A stretch of DNA of 64,000 nucleotides from Massariosphaeria phaeospora. Its lineage: Eukaryota; Ascomycota; Dothideomycetes; Pleosporales. The DNA lies in contig JAADJZ010000001.1 of NCBI GenBank assembly GCA_011032825.1, positions 2,108,001 through 2,172,000 on the forward strand, written 5' to 3'. Both the position numbers and the translations under genes were made by a program. This document shows, in pieces, positions 1-11,153 of the stretch; position 1 is the first letter of the stretch; each line of letters starts with the position of its first letter. The notes under the pieces were generated by a model that saw nothing but the letters and a program-made list of their open reading frames with translations, had not been told where the DNA came from and searched no databases.

Positions 1-458
1 GAGGCTCAAACTCGCCGAGTATTAGTAGTACGACCACCTACCTTAGCAGAGTCCTCCACGCACTGCCTAGCAATCGTTCATTGTTGGTTTGTTGGGCAGG
101 GTCTCATCTCGGCTCGGCTCCGGCGATCGCATGGTGAAAGGATGCAGTGGGTCGGTGCGTGAGTACACGGGGCGGCTCGGCTCGGCTTGGGGGTGCGATC
201 ATGCATGCACGTATGTAGGTGCGATCTGGATGGTTTTGGTGCGTGGGTGGAGTGCATGGGGGCTGTCTGTCTGTTTGTCTGTCGCTATTTTTGGGGCATG
301 CGTAGTACATAGATACAACGGGTGAACGGGTACGGGTTACATTTTGGGTTCTGCTGGGAGAGTCGTTGGTAGCTGGATTTGTGGCGTGCATCGAAGTCCA
401 CATCTATATGTTTGGGGATGCGGAGTGGTGGACGTCCCGAGTCATCTCTATGGCTCTT

Positions 459-510
<52 letters not shown>

Positions 511-2052
511 AACGCCGCAATTACAAGTATATTCCATCCATCCCTTTACTGTACACACACAGTCATTGTTTGTATTGGTCTGTTGGTTTGGTTTGGTTTG
601 GTTTGGTTCCACCATCCCGACCAATGTCGTGCCGTGAGACCCTCAGGTGGGCCCCGAGCTGGGCTTTAAATACATGTGATCATCACTCACATACATGTAG
701 GTACGGTACGGTACACAGTCAATCGATGCGCGACCCCTCCCGTCCTTCCTCTCCCACACACAACTCCATTCTTCGCTAATCTAATCTATCTGGCACTGCA
801 TACATACCTACGCGGCGGAAACGTATGTATGTACTTGGTATGTACTTGGTATGTATGTATGTATAGATGGGGCCAAAAACGTGCCGTATTCCGCAAACAG
901 GTCTAGCGCCGGGAATCTACAACGGGGTACCTACGTACACTACCCAGCCAGCAAATCAAATCAAACCCCTCTAGCAGTTGAGTTCAGTCGCAGTTCGCGC
1001 ATTAGCTGTACGGTGGTCGTTTGTTCTGGCCAGAAGTAGCCGGTCTCCAGAGTTCAGATTCCTGACTTCTATGATGATTTGATTTTGATCTGATCTGATC
1101 TGATCTGGGTATCTCTACATGCACGTAAGAAAGACGACAAAGCAAGCAAGAAAGAAGCGGGCTCAGCCGTCCGAGTCTCGTATCCTGAGACAAGCCCTGG
1201 GTTATCGAAACCACCGAGCCAGGCATGGCCAGGCAACCAGTACAAACAACAAGGCAAGAGATAAGGAAAAAGGCCTGGCCCAACACGCAGACAGGCAAAC
1301 AGGCAAGTTACGAAAATGTTTTCGACCAACGCCATCGCTACAAGACAGACAGACAGACAACCGCCCCATGGGAATCTGCAAGATTTCCCCCAGCTGTGCC
1401 CTTTGCATCCGCGGGATGTCCGTAGGCGTAGCACCCAGCCCGTACCTGGACGCTGTCTGTGGTGCCATACCGCCGCTACCTACGCGCCCGCCCCAAAACG
1501 CCTATCGCCAGAGTAGCCAGCGCTCGAGAAGCGCAAGGCAAGAAAGATGCGAAGGGAAAAATTGCCCGATGCAGTGCTTGCAGCAAACCAGAGTAGTACA
1601 TATAGCGAACACCCCGGACCCCGACGCCGAACGCACGATTCCGTTTGGCGGAGAGTAATGTGAGGCCAATGCTGCAAAAAGCCGACCATTCAGACCACGG
1701 CGTTAAGCGAAGATGCTTCGGACTTCGTGCACAAGCACCAAGGAACCAGCGAAGTGGTTCCCCGGTGGCGGCAGCCAGCCGTAGCCTTGCCGCTGTTCGG
1801 TTGGTCGCGTCCATGGTGATGATGGTGGCGCTTACGTGGACTCCGGACCTCGTGGTCGAACATGGCGTAGAGATAAATACTGTAGAGGCGTGTGAGCATG
1901 ATAATGCGGACCTCGTAACGCCAGTCAGAAATCCTGCTGTGGACAAGGCAAATCAGACGCCTCGGTAAGCGAGAAGGTTGTAGGCCCCCGAACTGCAAGC
2001 AACTGCACCGCATGTAGTACATATCATGTAGATGAACTATATGTCGAGACCG
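1..2052. other. Gene-free stretch rich in simple repeats
   Basis: I find no convincing coding region. The sequence holds many short tandem motifs: a long TG run near 463-507, TTTGG pentamers near 585-610, GTATGTAT runs near 823-865 and GATCT pentamers near 1087-1107. Open frames here overlap one another on both strands, have skewed composition and contain no recognisable domain. It may be the upstream region of a gene beyond the left edge. Confidence 0.6.
463..507. repeat. (TG)n microsatellite, about 22 units
   Basis: An uninterrupted TG dinucleotide tract of about 45 bp is visible directly. It is the longest perfect microsatellite in the window and is likely to be polymorphic in length. Confidence 0.97.
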
Positions 2053-3321
2053 CTACGTAGTCGCAGACGCACACTGCATATGCTGTAAGACGCGAAACTG
2101 GGGTTCGCCGAGCAGATCGATGCGACTCGGCCGCGCCATTAGCGCCGTTGTCGCTAGCACGATCTCTTGCGCTTCGTGGACGTGGTGGTCCGAGGCCTCG
2201 TTTTGGAAGGATTCGGTGTCACCTTCGGCTTCGTGGTCGTCGGAATCGTAGGCGGATTCCGTGTCTGAGTGTGCTTCGCATTCGTTATCTGAGAGCGAGG
2301 AATGCAGGATTGAGACGCGCTGAGCAGGCGGGGGCGTAGATGCGCCTTTGGGGTGAGGCGGAAAGGGAAATGTTTCAGATTCTATTTCTGTGGGTGGCGA
2401 GGACGGGTGGAGAAGAGTGGAATTCTTGCGTGGCATGCTGGGTCGTTGCGGCGGGGTGGTGGGCCGTGCGGGAGACGTTGAAGTAGGTAGTGACGAGGGA
2501 AACTTGTATGCGGGGCGCAGCGTCATCTCGGTTTCTGTTGGCTGCGGCGGGGGTGGCGGCGGGTGCAGAAGTGTGGAGTCTTTTGGGGGTTGTAGGTCAG
2601 GGCGCTGAGGCGGAGTCAATGGAGGAGTCAATGGTACCAACGAAACTGTTGGTAGGTGCTGCTCGTTTGCTGGTGGCAGCTCAGGCTCGATTGGGGGAGA
2701 CGGGTGTAGGAGCGTTGAGTCCTTACGTTTCGTTGGTGATGGAGGTAGCAGAATGGGTACGGTAGGTCCTGGAAGAGATGTTGATTCTAGGGAAGAGGAC
2801 CGGGAATGCAGCGCACTGTCATGGTCTTCTTCGAACCTCGAGATCGTGGAATCGATGGACGCGCGATGGTAAGAATGTAAGCTGTTGCTCTTCATAAGCT
2901 CGTGCTTGAGGTTAGGTCTCCAGGTAGGTTTGCGACTCGGTGATCGATGGCTTCGTGTTTCCTCTTTTTGCATCAGTCCCGGTCCTTGGATCGATCGAGG
3001 AGATAGGTCCAGCTCATCTTCTTTTTCCTCCTCTTCATGAATAACATCGCTGTGATATCCTGAATCGTTCGCATCGCTAAAATCTGGCTTGAATTCCTGC
3101 ATTCCGCTTGTGGTGCTTCCTCTCCCTCGGTCAGCAATCCCACCTCTTCGTGCGAAATATCGAGGACCGCCGCAGTTGTAACAGCGCTTCCTGGTCAATA
3201 TAGGTCGTCCATGTTGTCGAATTTTTGAGCATGGCTTGCCGCGTGCTGCGTTCACACATTGTTGCCATATCGCAACAGTGTGTGTGCAGGGTATGTGGTC
3301 AACAGCAACAATGATACACAT
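2053..3321 (-). CDS. Proline/serine-rich hypothetical protein with Cys-rich N-terminus and internal repeats
   Basis: A single-exon 422-aa frame begins with an ATG. I do not recognise the family with confidence, but an N-terminus with spaced Cys and His (MCIIVAVDHIPCTHT..., then CYNCGG) followed by a low-complexity tail is common in Pleosporalean hypothetical proteins and may bind metal. The rest is largely disordered, with an acidic stretch (EEEEKEDE) and many S/P residues. Residues of about 190-350 hold at least three degenerate repeats of about 50 aa around the motif K(D/N)STLLHP, each near a TPPQRP motif; a fourth, RVSILHSS, is weaker. There is no signal peptide or membrane segment. Function is unknown; a regulatory or scaffold role is a guess. 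Confidence 0.7.
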   Translation of the reverse strand: MCIIVAVDHIPCTHTVAIWQQCVNAARGKPCSKIRQHGRPILTRKRCYNCGGPRYFARRGGIADRGRGSTTSGMQEFKPDFSDANDSGYHSDVIHEEEEKEDELDLSPRSIQGPGLMQKEETRSHRSPSRKPTWRPNLKHELMKSNSLHSYHRASIDSTISRFEEDHDSALHSRSSSLESTSLPGPTVPILLPPSPTKRKDSTLLHPSPPIEPELPPANEQHLPTVSLVPLTPPLTPPQRPDLQPPKDSTLLHPPPPPPQPTETEMTLRPAYKFPSSLPTSTSPARPTTPPQRPSMPRKNSTLLHPSSPPTEIESETFPFPPHPKGASTPPPAQRVSILHSSLSDNECEAHSDTESAYDSDDHEAEGDTESFQNEASDHHVHEAQEIVLATTALMARPSRIDLLGEPQFRVLQHMQCASATT

Positions 3322-3965
3322 GCCGATGCCGTGGACTGAACAGAGTATGCTTGAAAAATAATTTGAGACGCCGGCGGTAGGGCAAGTCTTTAGAAGTACG
3401 AAGGCCTCTTAGGTGCTGATGATCGAGGATGACGATGGTGAAACAGCATGCGCCGTGCACGCTACCCGCTTACTGTGTGTTGTTGAGCGGACACGGAACT
3501 GGACTGTGAAGTAGAAAATCGTTCAGGTACCAAATACTAGCGAAAGGTGAATGCAGGGATACAAAGTATATGTACTGAAGGAGAGTGTGAGATTATGCGT
3601 TACACGTCGCTGACATGGTCGGGGTCTGGGTCTGGGTCTGGGTCTGGGTCTGCTATAAAGGAACGCCTTGCATATGTTGCGAGGCGCATACTCGGCTGTT
3701 CGCCTGTCAGATCTCGAATCTGGGGTGTGGGTGTGGGTGTTGGGGTGGGCCCGTGGCTGCGGCGTTCGAGAGACTCGAGAGTGCCCGGCGACCAAGAAAG
3801 CTAGGGCCGGGGTTTGGACACCGCACAGTGCTCGTCGTGGTCAGCATTTGGGTCCGCTACATCCTTTTGGCACCGGGACCTGAGTCCTACTCAAGTGTCC
3901 GCGACCACACTGTGGGCCCGCAGCCTGTACTTGACGCGAATAGGCGGCTGCTAAGTAGTTCCTTT
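3322..3965. other. Intergenic spacer with GGGTCT hexamer tandem
   Basis: No gene is seen. A tandem of about five GGGTCT units lies at 3622-3652, followed by GT-rich runs near 3721-3750. The unit resembles but does not equal the fungal telomere unit TTAGGG, so I do not call it telomeric. The spacer lies between the start of the gene at 3321 and the 3' end of the RNase H2 gene. Confidence 0.6.
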
Positions 3966-5068
3966 CTAGAAGACTTCCATTTCCTCCGTGACCCGCTTAC
4001 CAAACCAGTCCACGAGCTCGTCGCCGCCACTCTCGTCTCTGGAAGCGAAGAAATCCGTCACGCGCATATCGTTGCGGTCATCTTCCACCGGCCAATCAAC
4101 TTTGACCGGTGGATTCTGCTGCGGCTCGAGGAGCTCTTTTGCAGTTCCCCACGAGTGACGACACTCGGCACCCCAACCAAAGACAGGATCCATATTGTGC
4201 GGCAGCCAGGTCTTGGTTCTGGGATCAGAAGGGTAGCCCGAGCCCCAGCCTATTTGCTTGTCTGCATCTCCTCCACCGTCTGCCGCCGCCGACTGGTAAG
4301 ACTCCCAGCAGGCCTCCAACGCGGCATCTCGGGTGACCTTTGCACAAATCGAGGCAGCGCTCACGACAGGATATAGACTATCGGCCTTTTTGGCGACGGT
4401 GATTCGAACTGTGGGCCATATTCTCTCCAGCTTTGTCTGGTACGTCTCGGGCCGGCCGATGGTGTCAATGTATATCTCCGTCACGTTCACGCCCTGCGCC
4501 ATGACGTCTTTGATCAGCGCGATGGTTGCGTCCATGGCCTGGGCGTTGAGGTTGTATGGGGTTGGGCCCAGCATGTGGGCAGAGATGTCCCGGGCGGACA
4601 TGAGGCGCGTTGCCCACCCGCAGGCCGTGTGCAGATCCGAGCCCTCGGTGCAGAGCTTCTGCATGAGGCGCGAGCGGACTTCGGGACTGGTGACTTTGGA
4701 GTCGTCGAAATGGTGCGTGTCCGCCAGCAGCGACCGATGCAGCTCGACGGGCAGGTACAAGAGTGCATAGACCATCGGACCTGTGCCCGTCAGTTTCTGC
4801 GCGACGAGCCGACGTGTGCGCAGTGGAGCGGGCACTCACCCAGCACGGGACCGCGGCCAGCTTCGTCGACACCGAGCACGCACTCGGTCGTCATGTCGTT
4901 CGCTATTTGCGAAGGTATCGCTGCATGGTGCGAGTTCGATTTGCCGGCGAGGATGTCGGGTTTGTAGTGCGCAACCGACGGCGGCACAAACACGCCTGAG
5001 AGCGGGGTTTCCAGCGCGATGTCCAGCTCGGTGTCCTGCGTGTCCATCTGCAAGTCTTCGTCGGTCAT
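3966..5068 (-). CDS. RNH201: Ribonuclease H2 catalytic subunit A
   Basis: This is the catalytic subunit of heterotrimeric RNase H2, which removes single ribonucleotides from DNA and RNA from RNA/DNA hybrids in the nucleus. Two exons, 5068-4840 and 4780-3966, are joined across a 59-bp GTGAGT...ACAG intron and give 347 aa. The intron falls inside the first active-site motif: exon 1 ends in GVDEAGRGPVLG, which carries the catalytic Asp68-Glu69 pair, and exon 2 resumes PMVYA. Exon 2 has IYIDTIG and the hallmark DSLYPVVSAASICAKVTRD, supplying the other two acidic residues. Length and motif order fit eukaryotic RNASEH2A. About 65 N-terminal residues precede the fold. The C-terminus is intact. Confidence 0.95.
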
Positions 5069-5486
5069 GGCGCAGAGATTCTCTGAAGAAAGCTGTTCTG
5101 GTGGCTGTTCTGTTGTATAGCGATGCTGGGGGAGCGAAGAGTGCAGCGTGCAGAGTGGCAGACGCGCCCCTCGAAGATCGCGACGCGCCGCCCTTCCTCC
5201 CGCTTACGTCAGCAGCCATTACCCCCTTCGGCATCACCACCTAGTACTCCGTATGTATAGTCACATCATGGTCAGTATGTCTACGAATATCAGCACAAAC
5301 CCAACCTGCATAGAACTAAGACTTGCTAACCCTAGGGAGATGGAACGGAAGAGCCGATCCAATACACCATAAAATCTCTTGTAAACCATGCTACAATACT
5401 CGTTCCAATTAATTCGGCTGATCAATAGCGACCCAAGTGAACATAATAGTGCTGTTTTCGAGTGTCCTAGTTAACCGCAGCCACCT
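5069..5486. other. Intergenic spacer (RNH201 promoter, SDR 3' end)
   Basis: About 420 bp between the start of RNH201 and the stop codon of the dehydrogenase, both on the minus strand. It must hold the RNH201 promoter and the dehydrogenase 3' UTR. I see no further gene or repeat. Confidence 0.5.
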
Positions 5487-6737
5487 TTACTTCGACACAG
5501 CTGGCAGCACTGCCCTCGCGGCCCCAGCCCTGATGGTTTCCTGGAACCAGTGCGGATATCCTCTCAACAAACTCACGCGGGCAAAGTGCTGCGGCAAGAA
5601 TAATTGCCCGCCCGCACAACTGAAGATCTGATTGACGATGGCGTCACTGACTTCATCAGGGTCGATGAAAGCAGTCCCTCCCTCCTGTAGCGTCTTCTCG
5701 AAAGGAGCAAGTAGGGACGTCTTACTCCAATTTGGATGCACGATCGTCGTAAGAACCTTGGGCGCGTCGTGGTGCTCTCTGAGCTCCTGACCGAGCCCTA
5801 TATCTCTTAGCGGGACATTGCCGGGAAAGGTGTGAGTTACGTGGGATACATACCTTCGTGGAAAGCTAGAGCAGCGGCTTTTGTGCAGCTGTAGTCTACC
5901 ATTCCCGCTACTCCGAGGAATGAGGCCGTACTGGCTACTGTCACCACATGGCCCTTATTCGCAGCAATCATGGCTGGCACAAACGCTTTGACCAGCGTGA
6001 AGTGGCTCAGGACTGAGATTCACACGTTCAGTGGTGTGCACTGTACAGGATGATGGTAAACTCACTGTTGACATCGAATATCTTGTGTAAGTACTCGTCT
6101 GGTGTGCCTAGGATAGTGTGCGCCGATCCTATCCCGGCATTGTTCACCAAAATAGATGGCGATCCCAGCGTTGCTCTGATACGCTCGGCAGCAGAGTTCA
6201 CGGCCGTGGGCTTGGTAATGTCGCAGGCGAAGAACTTGATGTTTGCATCTGTTTTGTAGGTCAGGAAAGCTTAAGAGATTTTGTAAGTTTGTGGACAGAA
6301 CACCACTTACAGCCCTGCAGACTAAGCGGCAGCTGCTGGATATCAAGGATTGCTACAGTGACACCCTTGTTTATCAGCCTCTTGCACACTCGTTCGCCGA
6401 ATCCGGAACATCCGCCAGTCACTACGGCAACCTCTTGATCCCACGTCCATCTACCTTTCTCGCTCTTCAGTCTCCAAGCATTGAGCGCAAGCCTATTGAG
6501 TTGGGCGTTGATGGTCCGCACGAGTGATAGGGCCAGCAGCCACTTGAGGGCTTTGACAATCTGAGTCAACCGCCGTGGGTCCCGAAGAGAGGCAAATTGA
6601 GAGAAGAGGCGGGCTCGGACTTCCGGAGGGCCTTGCGTCAACACCCAAAGCAGTGGTGCTGTGACTAACGGATTGAGCGCAATGTGCGAGACAGAATGAG
6701 AGAGTACATTTGAAAAGGGGCGAATGACGGCAGACAT
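5487..6737 (-). CDS. Short-chain dehydrogenase/reductase, membrane-associated RDH10/DHRS-like type
   Basis: An NAD(P)-dependent oxidoreductase of the classical SDR fold. Four exons (6737-6311, 6248-6066, 6012-5854, 5797-5487), all with GT-AG introns, give 359 aa in one frame. The N-terminal 90 or so residues include hydrophobic stretches suggesting membrane association. Then come VAVVTGGCSGFGERV (cofactor-binding TGxxxGxG), ACDIT (Asp in the adenine pocket region), LVNNAGIG, GHVVTVASTAS (catalytic Ser) and the catalytic YSCTK (YxxxK). The motif order matches fungal and animal retinol dehydrogenase/17-beta-HSD11-like proteins. The lipid or alcohol substrate cannot be told from sequence. The 55-62 bp introns are typical of the window. 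Confidence 0.92.
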
Positions 6738-7801
6738 GTCGGATTAAACGGTTATGGGAAGGCAAGACTTATATCAGAAGAACATCCTACCTCGCTGAAG
6801 AAAGGCACAGTGGCTTGGCCGGTGTTGTGCGGATCCGACAAGTGGAAAGAGGGGGTGAGCTTGACGCTAACCGCGGCACTTGCTGCGTTGGGACAGGGGT
6901 AAGTTATACTAGTCGCGTAACCCGTGTGTATATACGGAGTACTCCGTAGTGGACTGTCGAACGTCATCTCTCCGCTCGTCTCTACTTTCGCTCGCTTTCT
7001 TGGGGTCTTGATGGTGTGAACCATGTACCCCTGAGTGAGATTGTTCTGCTTATTGAAAGTGGAGTCTCGCCAAGTCCACACACTAACAAAATCCACTGGT
7101 ACCTTTTCCCAATATCTATACTCTGGACAACTTACCACTCATCCGTCCCGAGGTCTACGGCCCTCTTCCTCTAACCTACAACGCAAAGGGATGTTTTGAT
7201 CATTATTCGCTTCGTCTCAAGTCATGAGACACTGCACTTGCCTTCATATGCGGCGGTTATACTAATCACTTTCTAGAACTGACAGCTCGGCTGCAATAAA
7301 CGAAAATTTCTCACACAGCGCACAACGAAAAAATAATATTCATTGGGGGAATTGCTAAAAGACCATTTCATCTAATCATAGTTGGAGGAAATTCGCCGGA
7401 CCAAGGAGAGAAAAAGTTGAGAAACGAACTTTCAGAATGGTCGAATTTGCACTTCTATGCAGAAGCTCATCTTTAAAACTTTTCATGTTGCTCAATCAAC
7501 TCGCACACTATTGGTAAACCACTCATATCATCCAGATCCCGCAAAATCCTCACTCGATCTTATTCATCACAAGAAATACTATGTTGTTCCAGCAACAGTC
7601 CACAAGAAACATTCTCCAAGTCCACCCATCTCCCTCATGCCGGCATGTAAAGCACAACCTAGAACGATTCATTGGTTGTCAATACCGCCTTCACATCGTC
7701 TACCAGGGACTCTTACAGCGAACCTTATTTTAGGCTTTCGATGCTTATTCTCCTTCGGACTATTCGCCAATTCCAACATACTCCGTTGCTCGATCCCCTC
7801 C
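6738..7801. other. Intergenic, SDR promoter and unexplained AT-rich stretch
   Basis: No supported gene. The 5' side must carry the SDR promoter. The plus-strand frame at 7457-7984 lacks recognisable domains and overlaps the more protein-like minus-strand frames starting at 7802, so I treat it as a shadow. Confidence 0.45.
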
Positions 7802-8393
7802 TTATCTATCCCGTCGACGAAAGATGTCTCGATGCCTTGGGCTGACAGGCTGTGCAATCCATGCATTCTCCTCGGATCTCTTGCGGCTGAAGAGAAGCAG
7901 GACGTTCTCAGGCTGGACCATCTGGCGAATTATGAAGTGCCAAATGGCATCTACTGGAATATTCCTATCTTAGCCAGACTATGACTATGCAGACCTTGGT
8001 GCGTGTCTCCTAGTGGTCCCTTGTTACCGGGACTTAGGTCCGTAATGTCCACGGGCACAGAAAAGTCCAAGCGAGAGCGGGTGCTCTGATCCGAAGAACT
8101 CGCACATTGGACCCTGCCAATTCTAGGATATATTAAACAACTCCAGTCTGCGTCAGGAGCCCATGCCACACCCACAGAGCCTCGCGTCAAATACACTGTT
8201 GGAACATGGACCACCACGTCTTGGAACATATCTTCTTGCCATGTGGTACCCTTCTCCAGGACTGCAATCCGTTTGCTCCTTAAGGGAAGCTCAGACACCC
8301 TAATAGACCCGTGGTATTGTATTGCGCGCGCTGGCTGGCTAGCGGTGTTGTGTAGGTAAGCGGGCAGAGAGCCAAGGATCTCGAACGGTAAAC
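7802..8393 (-). pseudogene. Possible decayed or unmodelled gene (two coding-like frames)
   Basis: Two adjacent minus-strand stretches read like protein but lie in different frames. One (about 8393-7951) includes YPYHGLPFEILGSLPAYLHN, then EKGTTWQEDMFQDVVVHVP, and ends at a stop near 7951. The other (about 7965-7802) includes IPVDAIWHFIIRQMVQPENV and ends at a TAA at 7802-7804. Neither has an ATG in a natural place; the first could begin at a splice acceptor (TTAAG) near 8393. I do not recognise the family. It may be the 3' part of a multi-exon gene, or a pseudogene with a frameshift near 7960. The overlap with the RING gene promoter limits how far it can extend. Confidence 0.35.
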
Positions 8394-8728
8394 CATGGTA
8401 GGGATAAAAAAAAGTGTTTCCTTAACTTCTTTGCAGAACGTACTGATTGTAATTGTCTCGTTCTGTAGTGATGCTATGAGTCCCACTGTACTGGCGCCTG
8501 ATGTGTCAACCAGAGATCAAGAATCATCGACCCACAGTGTAATATTGCATAAAAAAATTTGTTATAAGACTTCATATAAAGAAGATGGAGACAATTCGCA
8601 TCGCTCTTCTTTCTTGTACCTTCATACCAAGTCACTCCAGCTATCACACACTCTTCCCAAATTATTACATTCAGTTCCCACCAGCCACCATCTCCATAGT
8701 CTAAGACGAAAAACCGCCTACACCAAAG

Positions 8729-9328
8729 ATGTCTCTCCCAACAACATCCCGCTACGTCCTTCCCTCCCGCCAACAATTCCTCTCCAAGTACCTCCAACCG
8801 CACCTTGGCAGCAAAGCCGAACTATGCGCCATCTGCATTAGCACGTCTTGCCAGCCCGTACGCTTCAGCGACCCTCTAGCCTGCAAGCACATCTTCGGGC
8901 GGGCCTGTATTCTAGAGTGGCTGCACACCCCGAGCGCCAACACGTGTCCGCTGTGCCGCCGCATCTTATTCAAAAAGGAATCTCCTGAATGGTCGCTGGC
9001 GCCTTCGTCTTCGGAGCTCGTGGTGGCTGTGACGCAGCTGGCTTCGTATTTCGCCTTTCGCGTTGGAAACGAGTCGACAACGCAGGAACGATGGACCGTA
9101 TGGGCTCAGTTACTGCCGCCAGGTGCAGGTTACACCGACACTGGGAGGTGGGCGTTGGAGAAGATTTTCTGTGTTATGTGGCACGAGCACCAGGAGGGCG
9201 ATGCATCCTTGCCTTATTTCCAAGAGGCGGTACGCTGGGTCTATGGCGTGATGGATGGAGTGGGGTCTTGGGATGAACAGCCGGATAACATAAAGGGAAT
9301 ATTCGAGGCTTGGGAGTTGTACCAGTGA
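8729..9328 (+). CDS. RING-type zinc finger protein (atypical ligand set)
   Basis: A single-exon 199-aa protein, likely an E3 ubiquitin ligase or a RING-fold adaptor. The RING is near the N-terminus: CAIC (Cys33, Cys36), CKHIFGRAC (Cys52, His54, Cys60) and CPLC (Cys73, Cys76), with the usual WL between. In a classical C3HC4 finger a Cys follows His54 at spacing two; here that position is Gly57 (HIFG), a substitution I believe is common in fungal RING-like proteins, so one zinc site may be altered or use another ligand. The C-terminal 120 aa are helical-looking with no named domain. It converges with the MFS gene. The start is the first ATG, with a pyrimidine-rich leader and CACCAAAG before it. 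Confidence 0.85.
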   Translation: MSLPTTSRYVLPSRQQFLSKYLQPHLGSKAELCAICISTSCQPVRFSDPLACKHIFGRACILEWLHTPSANTCPLCRRILFKKESPEWSLAPSSSELVVAVTQLASYFAFRVGNESTTQERWTVWAQLLPPGAGYTDTGRWALEKIFCVMWHEHQEGDASLPYFQEAVRWVYGVMDGVGSWDEQPDNIKGIFEAWELYQ

Positions 9329-9503
9329 GATATGGGGGGGTGGGAACGGCGTTTTGCAGGATACTGTTCCGGAGGTGGGAGTTCTTTCGCTAGCGTTACA
9401 TTGGATGTTGCTATCAACGGGGATTTTGTATAAGTTTAGGTAAGCTCAACGCATCGTCTCAGTATTTCGAGCCTAGCTGACAGCATCGACGTTCAGACAT
9501 TAC

Positions 9504-11153
9504 TTATCTCGCTTCCCTCTCCTTGGCTCTTTCCTCTTTCTCCCTCCTCCACCGAGGCCCTACCTTGATGACTATCCACAAGGCAGGACATAAAGCGAGC
9601 CACAGCCCCGCGACAATTGTGTAAGTCCAGCCCGTTCCAAGCGCATTCACCATCGGCACCACGATCGCCGTCGCGGCAGCTCCAAGCCAACATCTCGTCA
9701 TGTTACTCGCCGCCGTAGCAGTCGCTGGTTTCTCGGGAAACAAGTCCACGGTCAAGGAAGCGAGGATCGTAAAGGCGCCCGTGGTACAGGCTCCAATAAA
9801 GAAGAGCAAAATGATAGGACCAGACAGATTTGTCTTGAAGCGCATTACCCACCCAAAAACGAGCATCGTTGCCGCGCCGAGAAGGATAAAGGGCAGCGCG
9901 ATTTCAATACGGGCCGCTTCAATGGGGAACGAGGACAGTGTGCGGAGACGGCGGGTGTCGGAAGCGTCGAGGCCCAGTTTGCGGGCATGTCGGCGGAAAT
10001 TGTAATCCATAAGGCGGCCAGTCACGAGTGCTGCGATACTACCCCCAGCTCCTGAGGCGATGAAGCAGAGGCCTATGTGTAGAGAGTCAAAGCCATAATT
10101 CGCTTCTAGTTGGGACGGCAGGCCCGCCATGAGGCCGTAGTAGCCTGCGAAAAGGATGCCAGTCGAGATGAGTATCATACCAGCTTCTTTCTCGAAAAGC
10201 ACGGCGAGTGTCTTTATAGGATTCGGGAAACGGAGGGAATGTGGTGGGATTGGTGGACCGACGATACTGGGATCTGCATCGATCCTTTTCTGGAGCGACG
10301 GATCGAGTAAGCAGGAGTTCCATTTGGGTGGACGATGCGATCCGTTGCCCACGACGGCCCGGCAGGATTCTGGGAAAAAGAGGAGTATGGGGATGAGGTA
10401 GACGCCGGCAAAGATTGTGAGGAACCAAAAGATGGATCTCCAGCCTAGATACTGCGCTAACACGCCCCCAATGATAGGCCCGATACTGTCAACTCTCGTG
10501 TCAGCTTTATGGTGTACAAAATATTCGACGGAGGGCGACTTACGCGGGACCCAACAAAGCCCCAGCATTCGCCCAGCCCATCCACCGTCCTCTCTCACTC
10601 GGTGTAGAGATATCGGCCACGACGGCACTCGCTAGAGCGACGGTTCCGCTACTTCCTGAGCTCTGCACACATCGTAGAACAAGTAGCGCGGCATAGTTAC
10701 TCTGCAGTGCAAGACCGATGTTGGCGGCGATGTAAACCAAGAAACAAATCAGATAAGCTGGGCGTCGGCCCTCCGCATCTGCAAAGGCGCCGATAAACGC
10801 GGGTGCTAACCCTTGAAATATCTATGACAGTATCAGATTCTGTGGTAGAGTGTGAATAAGTTTGATCGAACCATGAATGTCGTGATAGTTAGATTGACGA
10901 GGGTATCTGAAACTTGGAGTTCCTCTGCCACCGAACCGAGAGCTGGGTAATAGATGGTTGACGAAATAGGAGAGAATATTGCCGCGAATGTAAGAATGAA
11001 TACCATGAATCGTATTTCGTTCAGTGAAAAGATGGTATGAGGAATGTGGACGCTGGTGGCGTGGCTTTTGGCTTTCTCGATATCCGTATTTTCTTTATCG
11101 GCGGAAGAGGACGAAACATCCTCAACCATGGGTGCAAGTGTAACGGTAGCCAT
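9504..11153 (-). CDS. MFS multidrug transporter, DHA1 family
   Basis: A proton-coupled drug or metabolite exporter of the 12-TM DHA1 group. Exons 11153-10872, 10821-10544 and 10485-9504 give 513 aa. The N-terminal cytosolic tail is acidic and Ser-rich. Visible landmarks are ISSTIYYPAL in TM1, GAFADAEGRRPAY (loop 2-3 motif A), LRCVQSSG in TM4 and GRWMGWANAGALLGPAIGPIIGG (motif C, the antiporter signature, built across intron 2). The central loop and six C-terminal segments follow, ending in a basic tail. Intron 1 uses a weak donor, GTTCGA; intron 2 uses GTAAGT. There is no biosynthetic gene beside it, so the substrate is open. Confidence 0.93.

Noticed and set aside
1119..1968. Several frames of 100-180 aa in the left gene desert
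   Set aside because: They overlap on both strands, use low-complexity sequence and have no recognisable domain or splice pattern.
3622..3652. Interstitial telomere repeat
   Set aside because: The unit is GGGTCT, not TTAGGG, and only about five copies are present; I call it a simple repeat.
6752..7138. 128-aa minus-strand frame directly upstream of the SDR
   Set aside because: It occupies the expected promoter/5' UTR of the SDR, has no domain, and the SDR has its own well-placed ATG.
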